From Exiguobacterium aurantiacum (GTDB lineage Bacteria; Bacillota; Bacilli; Exiguobacteriales; Exiguobacteriaceae), in the NCBI RefSeq assembly GCF_024362205.1, contig NZ_CP101462.1, positions 1,206,501-1,270,500 on the forward strand: 64,000 nucleotides of DNA, written 5' to 3'. The position numbers and the translations under genes were made by a program. Of this stretch, positions 42,512-50,387 are shown one piece after another. The notes beneath the pieces are model-generated. The model did no database searches, was not told the DNA's origin, and saw only the letters and a list, made by a program, of their open reading frames with translations. How positions within the stretch are numbered: the first letter of the stretch is position 1; each line of letters begins with the position of its first letter.

Positions 42512-44428
42512 ATGAAGTCATCTCAAAGCTTTTCGAAGCTTACTATGCGACTGAATGATACGGTCCGCGCTTCGTTTCAAGAATATCGGTTATTTTGGAT
42601 TTTTTCGCTATTACTTTGGACGAAGACGTACGTAGTTTACCAATTTTTCTTCAATATCCCGATTGAAAACACCGCACAAGCATTCATCTTGCTGATCAGC
42701 CCGATCAGCTCCACTTTATTCCTATTCGCCTTCAGTTTCTTCTTTAAAGGAAACAAGCAGAAATGGGTATTGTACATGCTCTATGCTGCGGCGTCGTTCA
42801 TCTTATTCGCAGATGCCGTCTATTACCGCGAGTTCACCGACTACTTGACGATGCCGGTCATTTTGCAACCGTCGAACATGGAGACGTTATCGACGTCGTT
42901 CACGTCACTGTTGGAGTGGAAAGATTTGATCATCCTTGGGGACGTCCTCATCTTGCCGTTCATCCTCTGGCGCATCAATGCGACAGCAACGGCTGCTTCC
43001 CATCGCAGAGCGCTCGTGACGTTCGCGACGGCGGTCGTCGTCTTCTTGTTCAACTTGTCGCTCGCTGAAACGGAACGTCCTGAACTGTTGACGCGTTCGT
43101 TCGACCGGGAATTGTTGGTCAAGAATATCGGGACGTTCAACTTCCACGTCTATGACGCCATGCTTCAAACGAAGACATCGGCTCAAAAAGCGATGGCTGA
43201 TGGGTCGGAGCTTGCAAAGATTGAACAGTACACCCGTCAACACTACGCGGCCCCGAACCCAGATTACTTCGGGAAATACAAAGGCAAAAACGTGATCGTC
43301 GTCTCGTTCGAGTCGGCCCAGAACTTTACCCACAACATGAAAGCCTCGAACGGTGAGTACATCACGCCGAACTTGAACAAACTAATCGAAGAATCTCACT
43401 ACTGGCCGAACTATTACCATACGGTCGGACAAGGGAAGACGTCGGATGCCGAGTTCTCACTCGACAACTCGCTGTACGGTCTTCCGCGCGGCGCCGTTTA
43501 CTTCACGAACGCCGACAACGAGTACCAGGCGCTCCCTGAATTGATCAAGGAAGACAACTATTACTCGGCCGTGTTCCACGCCAACAATAAATCGTTCTGG
43601 AACCGGGACTTGATGTATAAGAATATCGGCGTTGATCAGTTCTTCGACGAGAAAAGTTATGACCTCGGTAATCCTGAGGATATGACGGAATGGGGACTGC
43701 TCGACGACAGCTTCTTCGAACAGTCAATTCCGATGCTTGAAGAGCTTCCGGAACCGTTCTATGCGAAGTTTATCACGCTCACGAACCACTTCCCGTACAC
43801 GATGCCGAGCGAGGACTATGAGCTCGTGCCGAAGTTCGAGACAAGTTCGACGACACTCAACAACTTCCCACAGGCGCTCGCGTATCAAGATTACGCTCTC
43901 GGCTTGTTCATCGACGAGTTGAAGGCGAACGGTATGTGGGACGACACAATTTTCGTCGTCTACGGTGACCATTACGGCATCTCGACGAACCATAACGCCG
44001 CCATGGCCGACCTGCTCGGAAAAGACGAGTTGACGCCGTTTGATGTGGCCAAGCTCCAGCAAGTGCCGTTCGCGGTCCACTTGCCAGGTCAAACGTCGGG
44101 TGAGGTGCATGAGACGATCGGAAGCCATGTCGATATGAAACCGACGATCCTTCACTTGCTCGGGATCGACACGTCTGACACGGTCGGATTCGGTAGCGAT
44201 TTGTTATCGGAAGACCGGACGAGTCGAGCTATTTTCCGCGACGGCACGGTCATCACCGAGGAATACGTCTGGGCGCAATCGACATGCTATGACGCCTCGA
44301 GTGGTGAAGCCGTCGAAGACGTCTCGCTCTGTGGACCGGATAGTGAAGAAGCAGAGAAGATTCTTCAAATGAATGATGACTTGATTTATTCGGATTTGCT
44401 TCGTTTCAAAGAACAGACCGAAGAGTAA
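42512..44428 (+). CDS. Lipoteichoic acid synthase-type sulfatase family protein
   Basis: Membrane glycerol-phosphate transferase of the LtaS family, 638 residues. Five N-terminal membrane helices (about 27-200), a linker, then an extracellular sulfatase-fold domain with metal ligand E267 in VSFESAQNF, catalytic T310 in GQGKTSDAEFSLDNSLYG, and later metal site YGDHYGIS. It builds or primes polyglycerol phosphate chains from phosphatidylglycerol. Signal peptidase cleavage between helices and domain is known in the family. The position after glcK is that of Bacillus yqgS. GAGGAGGAGG fixes ATG 42512. Confidence 0.92.
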   Translation: MKSSQSFSKLTMRLNDTVRASFQEYRLFWIFSLLLWTKTYVVYQFFFNIPIENTAQAFILLISPISSTLFLFAFSFFFKGNKQKWVLYMLYAAASFILFADAVYYREFTDYLTMPVILQPSNMETLSTSFTSLLEWKDLIILGDVLILPFILWRINATATAASHRRALVTFATAVVVFLFNLSLAETERPELLTRSFDRELLVKNIGTFNFHVYDAMLQTKTSAQKAMADGSELAKIEQYTRQHYAAPNPDYFGKYKGKNVIVVSFESAQNFTHNMKASNGEYITPNLNKLIEESHYWPNYYHTVGQGKTSDAEFSLDNSLYGLPRGAVYFTNADNEYQALPELIKEDNYYSAVFHANNKSFWNRDLMYKNIGVDQFFDEKSYDLGNPEDMTEWGLLDDSFFEQSIPMLEELPEPFYAKFITLTNHFPYTMPSEDYELVPKFETSSTTLNNFPQALAYQDYALGLFIDELKANGMWDDTIFVVYGDHYGISTNHNAAMADLLGKDELTPFDVAKLQQVPFAVHLPGQTSGEVHETIGSHVDMKPTILHLLGIDTSDTVGFGSDLLSEDRTSRAIFRDGTVITEEYVWAQSTCYDASSGEAVEDVSLCGPDSEEAEKILQMNDDLIYSDLLRFKEQTEE

Positions 44429-44430
44429 GC

Positions 44431-44469
44431 AACAGCGCCGTCCCGGCTAAGCGGGACGGCGCTGTTTGT
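44431..44469 (+). terminator. Terminator of the LTA synthase gene
   Basis: A perfect 15-bp stem (44431-44445 with 44452-44466) with a short T tail. Confidence 0.8.
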
Positions 44470-44473
44470 TATA

Positions 44474-44499
44474 CAAAAAAAGACGACCGAAGTCGTCTT
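44474..44499 (-). terminator. Terminator of yqgW
   Basis: AAGACGAC (44480-44487) pairs with GTCGTCTT (44492-44499); on the minus strand a run of T follows. Confidence 0.8.
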
Positions 44500-44507
44500 C
44501 ATGCTCA

Positions 44508-44687
44508 TTAACCTGGGATTCCACCGTAAATCAATGTCGCGACGCCGAAGAATCCAAATACGAGTACAGTGATTGCGGCGAAAGCCAGTGGAAAGAATTG
44601 GCGTTTCTTAAACGAACGGGCCATTCCCCAGATTGCAACAAGTGCAACGATGAGCGAGATCCATCCAAATGGTTCATACAAATGCAT
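44508..44687 (-). CDS. yqgW: DUF2759 family small membrane protein (YqgW)
   Basis: 59-residue protein with two membrane helices, beginning MHLYEPFGWISLIVALVAIW and ending GVATLIYGGIPG. It fits the DUF2759 family, of unknown function. GGGGGAAC precedes the ATG and a minus-strand TATAAT (44709-44704) lies upstream. It sits between the LTA synthase and yqgX genes as in Bacillus. Found by reading the minus strand; a longer plus-strand frame here is its shadow. Confidence 0.85.
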   Translation of the reverse strand: MHLYEPFGWISLIVALVAIWGMARSFKKRQFFPLAFAAITVLVFGFFGVATLIYGGIPG

Positions 44688-44845
44688 GACGAGTTCCCCC
44701 TTTATTATACGTCATGAAATTCATAAAAATTTCACTGAAATATCATTATTATTTTATCCGATAATGTAGACGCTGTCGAGCAAAGAAAGCCTCCGCTACA
44801 ATTTTGCCACAATATCGATTAGAATGGGATGTGGAGGTGTTCTGA

Positions 44846-45466
44846 ATGAATATTGTAAGAATCACATCGGGCTTGGCCCAAGAGAATGGATACGTGCTCG
44901 AGAAAGACGGAACGGTGCTCATCATCGACCCGGGCACGGACGACCCGAAATTTTTTGACGCGGTCGAACGCTTCGGCGGTTTAAACGCCATTTTACTGAC
45001 GCACGCCCACTTTGATCATATCGGTGGCATCGATGCCCTTCGTGACCGTTACAATATCCCGGTCTATGTCCATGAAGTGGAACGGACGTGGCTGATGGAT
45101 GATGAGAAGAACGGAGCGGCAAAGTTCCATCTGCCGAGCGCATCGATGCGACCGGCCGAACGCGTCTATCAAGGTAAGTCGCTCGAGATCGGTGCATTCA
45201 CGATCGAGTTGCACCACACACCGGGCCATTCGCCCGGGAGTGTCACGCTCCACTTCCCGGTAGAAGGTATCGCCTTCTGCGGAGATTTGATTTTCAAACA
45301 ATCGGTCGGCCGTACCGATCTATACGGCGGCGACCAAGCGACGTTGCTCGGGTCGATCGATCGAATGCGTCAATTGTTGCCGGCTGAGACGGTGCTCTAT
45401 TCCGGTCATGGACCGAAGACTACGCTCGAGGCCGAGATTCGGACAAATCCGTTTTTCGATCGATGA
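44846..45466 (+). CDS. yqgX: Metallo-beta-lactamase fold hydrolase (YqgX)
   Basis: Glyoxalase II-like hydrolase, 206 residues, with two metals. Motifs: THAHFDHIGG (HxHxDH), HTPGHSPGS, FCGDLIFKQSVGRTDLYGG and the final YSGHGPKTT. In Bacillus YqgX belongs to the bacillithiol-linked or bacillithiol-independent glyoxalase/persulfide dioxygenase-like group; the substrate here is not known. GGAGGTG lies before the ATG. Confidence 0.88.
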   Translation: MNIVRITSGLAQENGYVLEKDGTVLIIDPGTDDPKFFDAVERFGGLNAILLTHAHFDHIGGIDALRDRYNIPVYVHEVERTWLMDDEKNGAAKFHLPSASMRPAERVYQGKSLEIGAFTIELHHTPGHSPGSVTLHFPVEGIAFCGDLIFKQSVGRTDLYGGDQATLLGSIDRMRQLLPAETVLYSGHGPKTTLEAEIRTNPFFDR

Positions 45467-45470
45467 ATCA

Positions 45471-45506
45471 AAAAAAGATTGTCTCGCGAGGAGACAATCT
45501 TTTTTT
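45471..45506. terminator. Bidirectional terminator yqgX / yqgY
   Basis: A perfect 15-bp stem (45471-45485 with 45491-45505), loop GCGAG, with A and T runs at both ends. Confidence 0.9.
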
Positions 45507-45768
45507 ACATTTGGAAGTTACTCCAATACGTGAAGACGACGAAGAAGACAGTCAAATACGCGCCGAACACGTATACATACGTTTTTTCAGTGAGTTTCAA
45601 GTAGCCTAGTGCGACGAAGAAAATAGTTTGAGCTAAAAAGACAAGCCCCATTACGACGAAGTCACCACTATGTTCGCTACTGCTTTGATCTCCACCGAGT
45701 GCGCCCACGAAAGCAAGCGCCGCGATCAACCCAGTCCAAAAGCCTAGGACACGGAACATTCTCGCCAT
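45505..45768 (-). CDS. yqgY: DUF2626 family membrane protein (YqgY)
   Basis: 87-residue membrane protein with three hydrophobic stretches: MARMFRVLGFWTGLIAALAF, VMGLVFLAQTIFFVALGYL and the conserved end YVFGAYLTVFFVVFTYW. It fits DUF2626/YqgY, function unknown. GGGGGGAT precedes the ATG. It is divergent from mgsR and shares a 250-base AT-rich control region. Confidence 0.85.
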   Translation of the reverse strand: MARMFRVLGFWTGLIAALAFVGALGGDQSSSEHSGDFVVMGLVFLAQTIFFVALGYLKLTEKTYVYVFGAYLTVFFVVFTYWSNFQM

Positions 45769-45902
45769 GTTAATCCCCCCATACGTGCATTATTCCATTC
45801 TCATTCACTATTTTACCAACACATTCAGAAAAATGCTATGAAAACGTGTGAATTGAGCAAAATAATCGTGAAAAATATGTGAAATAATCGGGTTGAACAA
45901 AG

Positions 45903-45964
45903 TTGTACAAAAAATAAAAAAACTTGTACAAACTATGTACAAAACGGGTATAAGGTTGTATAAT
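45903..45964 (+). promoter_or_regulatory. mgsR control region: TTGTACAA repeats with SigB-like and SigA-like promoters
   Basis: TTGTACAA occurs at 45903-45910 and 45924-45931, and ATGTACAA at 45935-45942 (steps of 21 and 11 bases, whole helical turns). GTACAA-N14-GGGTAT (45926-45951) resembles a general-stress SigB promoter, and TGTACA-N17-TATAAT (45936-45964) a SigA promoter. The repeats overlap both -35 elements. Confidence 0.55.
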
Positions 45965-46016
45965 CCAATTACACACATCGAACGACTTGTTCTACACATT
46001 ATGAGGAGGTATTGAA

Positions 46017-46403
46017 ATGGCCAATGAATTGATGTTCTATACGTACCCGAGCTGTACTTCATGCCGTAAGACGAAAGCGTTTTTACAAGAGCAGCACCTC
46101 GAGGTGAGTGAGCGCCATATCTTCCGGAACGCTCCGACAGTAGATGAGTTGATGACGTTGTTGGCACTTAGCGAAAACGGTGTCGACTCGCTTCTCGCGA
46201 CGAGAAGTCAGGCGTTCAAACAGTTGGACATCGACGTCGAAGATTTGAAGCTGAGCGAGTTGCTCAAATTGATGAGCGACAACCCGAAACTATTAAAACG
46301 TCCAATCTTGACGGATGGCAACGAAGTCATTGTCGGTTATGACAAAGCGACTATCGAAGCGTATGCCCGCCGTTTCGAATCAACAACTGCAAACGTTTCT
46401 TGA
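46017..46403 (+). CDS. mgsR: Spx/MgsR family stress transcription regulator
   Basis: ArsC-like regulator that binds RNA polymerase rather than reducing arsenate. 128 residues, with the redox switch C13-x-x-C16 (YPSCTSCRK), the RNA polymerase-contact pattern of Spx proteins, and RPILTDGNEVIVGYDK near the end. The position after yqgZ-type neighbours yqgX-yqgY and before comG is that of Bacillus mgsR, a sub-regulator of the SigB stress response. GAGGAGG precedes the ATG. Confidence 0.85.
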   Translation: MANELMFYTYPSCTSCRKTKAFLQEQHLEVSERHIFRNAPTVDELMTLLALSENGVDSLLATRSQAFKQLDIDVEDLKLSELLKLMSDNPKLLKRPILTDGNEVIVGYDKATIEAYARRFESTTANVS

Positions 46404-46407
46404 CACA

Positions 46408-46440
46408 AGTCCACTATCCAACGAGTGGGCTTTTTTTTAT
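46408..46440 (+). terminator. Terminator of mgsR
   Basis: AAGTCCACT (46408-46416) pairs with AGTGGGCTT (46425-46433) with one wobble pair, followed by T. Confidence 0.83.
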
Positions 46441-46461
46441 GCTTTTGTTGAGGTGGTGGAG

Positions 46462-47268
46462 ATGAAACGATTGATCGAGCGTGTCGTGGGAGCGGCGCGT
46501 AATTTGAATGCGAGCGATGTCCATTTCATGCCCTGCGGAGACGAAGTGATGATTCAAGTCCGGCACGGGACGCTCTTGCATCGACTGGAATCGATGACGC
46601 GGATTGACTATGATCGCTTGACCCTACATATGAAATATTGGTGCTCGCTGACGGAGACCGACCATCGTGTGCCCCAGTCAGGCATGTACGTCGGAACCGA
46701 GGACGCGATCCGGGTCACGTTTTTACCGTCGTTCGACCATACGCTCATGTCGTGGCGGCTCCCGAACGCCTCGTTCCAGTTGTCCGAGTTGCTTGACGAC
46801 GAGGATGTGGGCCGCTTTTTAAAGTTGGCTATGCTCCGGCAAGGATTGTTATTGATTGGTGGCGCGACGGGGGCAGGCAAGACGACGGTCCTTTATGCCT
46901 TTTTGCAAAGTTTGACGGGACGCCGCATCGTGACAATCGAGAACCCCCCGGAGAAACAAGTGCCGGGAGTGATTCAACTCGAGGTCAACCCGAGAGCGGG
47001 ACTTGACCATCGCAGTCTATTGAAAGAGACACTTCGGGCCGACCCAGACGTCATCGTCATCGGAGAGATCCGGACGAGCGAGGAGTTGCGGGTGGCACAC
47101 GACGCGGCGCTCAGTGGCCATTTGACGATTGCGACGTTCCATACGGCAAGTGTCGAGGACGGCGAACATCGGCTCGAACAGCTCGTCGGCAAGATGGAGG
47201 TCGCCCGTCATTGGTGCATCCTGCACCGGGAAGAAGAGGTGAGTTGTTCATGGTCCGAGACCAGATGA
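46462..47268 (+). CDS. comGA: Competence pilus ATPase ComGA
   Basis: Traffic ATPase that powers assembly of the competence pseudopilus for DNA uptake. 268 residues: N-terminal NASDVHF region, Walker A GGATGAGKTT (133-142), Asp box TIENPPEKQVPG, Walker B DVIVIGEIR and His box GHLTIATFHTA. The C-terminal segment after the His box is only about 38 residues, short against the roughly 350-residue Bacillus protein, but all nucleotide motifs are intact. The ATG at 46462 has GAGGTGGTGGAG upstream. Overlaps comGB by 19 bases. Confidence 0.9.
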   Translation: MKRLIERVVGAARNLNASDVHFMPCGDEVMIQVRHGTLLHRLESMTRIDYDRLTLHMKYWCSLTETDHRVPQSGMYVGTEDAIRVTFLPSFDHTLMSWRLPNASFQLSELLDDEDVGRFLKLAMLRQGLLLIGGATGAGKTTVLYAFLQSLTGRRIVTIENPPEKQVPGVIQLEVNPRAGLDHRSLLKETLRADPDVIVIGEIRTSEELRVAHDAALSGHLTIATFHTASVEDGEHRLEQLVGKMEVARHWCILHREEEVSCSWSETR

Positions 47269-48227
47269 GTAAAGACTTGTTCACAATCCGTCGCTTTCTC
47301 AGGCTGCAGGCCCGTGGTGTCGGATTGAAAAAGACGTTCGAAACACTTGAGCTTCATGAACGGGGAAGAGCAAAACAAGTGATTCGGGACATGCGGCTTC
47401 AACTCGAGCAAGGTCGGCCGCTCGCCGAGGTGTTCTCGGGTCTCGTCACCGATCCGAGAATGCGCGAGATGCTCGTCACGGCGGAGCGGGGTCATCATTT
47501 TTTGGAAGGGCTCGAGCAAGTGCTCGTCTTGTCGACGATGCGCCGGAATCTGCAGCAAGAGCTCAAACAATTGGCGCGGTATCCACTCGTGATTTTGACG
47601 ATGTTGCTTGGACTCGGGGCGATCTATGCACTTTATATCTTCCCGAAATTGCTGTCGATGGTGGACGTCGAGGCGCTAGATGGGGTAAACGCAATTCTGT
47701 TGTCCCGTTGGTTTTTCCCGGGTCTATTCATCGGCTTGCTCGTGACCGGGACGGCCCTCTACTGGAACGGGAGACGCGGTCGGCTCGTGCCGCTACGTGT
47801 CGTCGAACGGGGCAGGCGGCTGTACGTCACGTATTTGTTCGTCAGTGAGATCTCGCTCTTAAGTGAAGGGCAAGGTTCGGTCCGTCATATCATCGAGCGT
47901 TTGTCTCGGGGCGACGGGGAAGTCGCGGCCATCGCGAGACGGATCCATGAGCGTATGTCGGACGGTCTTGAACTCGAAGAGGCGGCCCGGCAAGAACGGT
48001 TGCTCGAGCATGAGGTCGTCAGTCTGTTCGGCGTAGGTACAGTGAGCGGGGAGCTTGGAACGATCATGACGATGCATCGTGACCTCGTGTTTGAGGAGAT
48101 GGAGTTGTACTGGAAACAGTTGATCACCAAGGCCGAGCCGGTATTATACGGATTTTTGACGATGATGGTGACGATGATCTTCTACACGATTTATTTACCG
48201 GTTAAATTGATTATGGCTCAACTATAA
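47250..48227 (+). CDS. comGB: Competence pilus platform protein ComGB
   Basis: Polytopic inner-membrane platform of the pseudopilus (type II secretion F / PilC family), 325 residues. Two GspF repeats, with membrane helices near YPLVILTMLLGLGAIYALYIF, WFFPGLFIGLLVTGTALYW and the C-terminal VLYGFLTMMVTMIFYTIYL. The start at ATG 47250 follows AAGAAGAGGTGAG inside comGA. Confidence 0.9.
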   Translation: MVRDQMSKDLFTIRRFLRLQARGVGLKKTFETLELHERGRAKQVIRDMRLQLEQGRPLAEVFSGLVTDPRMREMLVTAERGHHFLEGLEQVLVLSTMRRNLQQELKQLARYPLVILTMLLGLGAIYALYIFPKLLSMVDVEALDGVNAILLSRWFFPGLFIGLLVTGTALYWNGRRGRLVPLRVVERGRRLYVTYLFVSEISLLSEGQGSVRHIIERLSRGDGEVAAIARRIHERMSDGLELEEAARQERLLEHEVVSLFGVGTVSGELGTIMTMHRDLVFEEMELYWKQLITKAEPVLYGFLTMMVTMIFYTIYLPVKLIMAQL

Positions 48228-48244
48228 CAAGGAGGAACAACCAC

Positions 48245-48556
48245 ATGACACGATTCAAATCGGAACAAGGATTCACGCTCGTCGAAATGGCTGCTGTCTT
48301 ACTCATCATCTCGGTATTGCTGTTGCTGCTCGTCCCTTCGATGTCAGACGGGAAATCTCGGGCGGACAGTGTCAGTTGTGAAGGGAGCGTCCGGATCGTC
48401 GAGTCAGAGATCAACTTGTATTATGCGGAACACAAAGCTTACCCGGAGACGTTGGCGGTGATTAAACGCGCCTCGACGGAAAGTCCGCTCGAGTATAGCT
48501 GTCAATCGATGGTATACACGTATGCGCCGACGACCGGTACGTTGACGAAACAATGA
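48245..48556 (+). CDS. comGC: Competence major pseudopilin ComGC
   Basis: Major pilin of the competence pseudopilus, 103 residues. The prepilin peptidase site is EQG^FTLVEM, followed by the hydrophobic helix AAVLLIISVLLLLLVPSM. Two cysteines (SCEGS and SCQSM) could form a disulfide in the assembled pilus, as known for ComGC. AAGGAGG precedes the ATG; the end overlaps comGD by 4 bases. Confidence 0.93.
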   Translation: MTRFKSEQGFTLVEMAAVLLIISVLLLLLVPSMSDGKSRADSVSCEGSVRIVESEINLYYAEHKAYPETLAVIKRASTESPLEYSCQSMVYTYAPTTGTLTKQ

Positions 48557-48990
48557 GGCAAGACGGATATACGTTGGTCGAGATGGCATCTGTCCTCGTC
48601 ATCTTGTCGCTCCTGCTGTTGATGACGACCCCGGTCGTCCGTTCGATGGATCGATTGGCTTTGTTTGACTTCACCGAGGCGCTCGTGAGCGATATTAATG
48701 AGGTTGGCCAATATCCATACGTCGCCACCGATGAAGCTTGTGTGCCGCGTCTGCGGTGGTACATAAAAGAGCGGCGCTATCAAATCGCCTGTGGCACGAC
48801 GCCAATCGCATCGCGCATCGTGCCGGAAGGGGTCGAGATGAGCCTTCCGGCCACGAGTGAGATCGTCTTCTCGCGTACGGAGGCGACGTATGCCGGGCAG
48901 TGGAAATTTTATACGGGGCCGACGATGGTGACGTTGAAGTTTAGAATGGGGACGTATGAGCCGGAGGTGCTTCGCGTTGACGGACGATGA
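48553..48990 (+). CDS. comGD: Competence minor pseudopilin ComGD
   Basis: Minor prepilin, 145 residues, with the peptidase site QDG^YTLVEM and helix ASVLVILSLLLLMTTP. The large C-terminal part has two cysteines (EACVP and IACGT). Starts in the ATGA overlap with comGC and overlaps comGE by 14 bases. Confidence 0.88.
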   Translation: MRQDGYTLVEMASVLVILSLLLLMTTPVVRSMDRLALFDFTEALVSDINEVGQYPYVATDEACVPRLRWYIKERRYQIACGTTPIASRIVPEGVEMSLPATSEIVFSRTEATYAGQWKFYTGPTMVTLKFRMGTYEPEVLRVDGR

Positions 48991-49213
48991 GCAAGGCATC
49001 ACATTTTGGGAAATCTGTCTCAGTTTGGCGCTTCTCTTGGCGTGGGTCGGGGTCGTCGCGCCTTTTGTCGAAGCCGCGACGGAGCGGGTCGACCGTCTCG
49101 AAACGACCGTCAGACGCTACGAACGGCTACAAGGGGAGGTGTTGCGCGATGCAGTCGAGCCGAGTGGACGCTCAGAAGTATGCGATGGGGACCTGTGTCT
49201 CCCGACGCTTTGA
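48977..49213 (+). CDS. comGE: Competence minor pseudopilin ComGE
   Basis: Short minor prepilin, about 78 residues, with processing site EQG^ITFWEI and helix SLALLLAWVGVVAPFVEA. The start is best set at TTG 48977, with GGAGGTG at 48963-48969; an ATG at 48956 has no ribosome site. The end overlaps comGF by 65 bases, an unusually long overlap in another frame. Confidence 0.82.
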   Translation: MTDDEQGITFWEICLSLALLLAWVGVVAPFVEAATERVDRLETTVRRYERLQGEVLRDAVEPSGRSEVCDGDLCLPTL

Positions 49214-49631
49214 GCAAGGTTTCACGTTACTCGAAGTGAGTTTCACGCTGCTCTTGATCCCTCTGTTCGTCGGACTGGCGGTTCACTTTTTGGCACTCGG
49301 ACAAGCGTTTTATGAGCAGCCGCGTGAAGCGGTGGCGACGACACCCCAGTTGATCGTCCGGAAACTATTCGATAGCCGGGATTGTGATGTCGAGTCGGGA
49401 CGCCTCGTCGGTACATACGTGCGACCGGACGGCACGTCGTGGGCTTGGACGCTCAAACAGATCAATCAAAACTTGGTCATGGTCGGAGACGAGGGAGGGA
49501 ATTTACTATTCTTAAGAGGAATCGAGACGTATCGGGTCGAACCGGTAGGAGAAGGCTTTCGCATCCAGTGGATCGATGCGACCGGTCCACGCGAGAAGAA
49601 CGTGATGTGCATGCGCGCGGGTACTTTGTGA
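49149..49631 (+). CDS. comGF: Competence minor pseudopilin ComGF
   Basis: Minor prepilin, 160 residues, with EQG^FTLLEVSFTLLLIPLFV. A preceding leader of about 25 residues is long for a prepilin. The ATG at 49149 has AAGGGGAGGTG upstream, inside comGE. Cysteines in DSRDCDVE and NVMCMRA may pair. Overlaps comGG. Confidence 0.83.
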   Translation: MQSSRVDAQKYAMGTCVSRRFEQGFTLLEVSFTLLLIPLFVGLAVHFLALGQAFYEQPREAVATTPQLIVRKLFDSRDCDVESGRLVGTYVRPDGTSWAWTLKQINQNLVMVGDEGGNLLFLRGIETYRVEPVGEGFRIQWIDATGPREKNVMCMRAGTL

Positions 49632-49909
49632 TGTCGACGTTAATCGTGTTGACATGGTTACTCGGCGGGGCGATGTTTTGGTATACTGATATGGAACGAA
49701 CGACCGAACGGCTCGCGCTCGATATTTTGGCGGTCCGCTTCGAATCGCATGTCATGGTCGCCAAACGGTCTTGTGGGTCGACAGCCGTAACGGTGCCGAA
49801 ACCGACCGGCACAATCAACTGCCGGCCGCTCGGTGACGGGACTGTCGAGGTCGATATTCGCCTCGATACCGGAGAACGACATAAAGAGGTGATTTATTTC
49901 GATGACTAA
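49607..49909 (+). CDS. comGG: Competence minor pseudopilin ComGG
   Basis: About 100 residues. ComGG proteins begin with a short leader ending in RG before a hydrophobic helix; GTG 49607 gives MHARGYFVMSTLIVLTWLLG, which fits. The ATG at 49631, overlapping the comGF stop, is the alternative. Two cysteines (RSCGS, INCRP) are in the C-terminal part. The sequence is little conserved, so the call rests mainly on position as seventh gene of comG. Confidence 0.75.
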   Translation: MHARGYFVMSTLIVLTWLLGGAMFWYTDMERTTERLALDILAVRFESHVMVAKRSCGSTAVTVPKPTGTINCRPLGDGTVEVDIRLDTGERHKEVIYFDD

Positions 49910-50387
49910 ACCGTTTTACATCATCGGGTTTATGGGTACAGGTAAATCAAGCTTAAAACGATATCTTGAAAAATCGAATCACGTCGTCGATTTGGATGAG
50001 CTGTTCGAAGTGCATGTACGGATGGACATCCCGACATATTTTGAGCGTCACGGGGAAGAGGCGTTTCGCCTGCAAGAAAGTAAGCTCTTGCGACATGCGA
50101 ATGCCGCGTATATCGTGACCGGCGGCGGAATCGTCGAACGGGACGAAAATCTCGCTTGGATGCGAGAGCACGGCACCGTCATCGCGCTCGATTTACCGTA
50201 CGAGATGTGTTGGGACCGAATCAAAGATTCGGACCGGCCCCTTGTTCGCCACGGTAAAGCGGCCGTCGAAACGTTATACGAGCGGCGCCGTCCACTCTAT
50301 GCGCGTGCGGACCACGTGCTCGACGCCTCGCTCAGCACCGAAGCGATTGCACACACTTTATATCGGTTGAAGGAGGAAGATACATGA
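49902..50387 (+). CDS. aroK: Shikimate kinase
   Basis: Phosphorylates shikimate in aromatic amino acid synthesis. 161 residues: P-loop GFMGTGKSS, DLDELFE (shikimate-binding aspartates), FERHGEEAFRLQESKLL and the glycine-rich VTGGGIV, with lid arginine in DSDRPLVR. It overlaps comGG by 8 bases and the next gene by 4, so it is part of the comG transcript or has an internal start. AroQ of the same pathway is at 58119. Confidence 0.9.
   Translation: MTKPFYIIGFMGTGKSSLKRYLEKSNHVVDLDELFEVHVRMDIPTYFERHGEEAFRLQESKLLRHANAAYIVTGGGIVERDENLAWMREHGTVIALDLPYEMCWDRIKDSDRPLVRHGKAAVETLYERRRPLYARADHVLDASLSTEAIAHTLYRLKEEDT

Noticed and set aside
44466-44717. Plus-strand 83-residue frame at yqgW
   Set aside because: Its start lies in a terminator and it is the shadow of the minus-strand DUF2759 gene.
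45979-45993. LexA-like CGAAC...GTTC before mgsR
   Set aside because: The spacing between half-sites is one base too long for the Bacillus SOS box CGAAC-N4-GTTCG.
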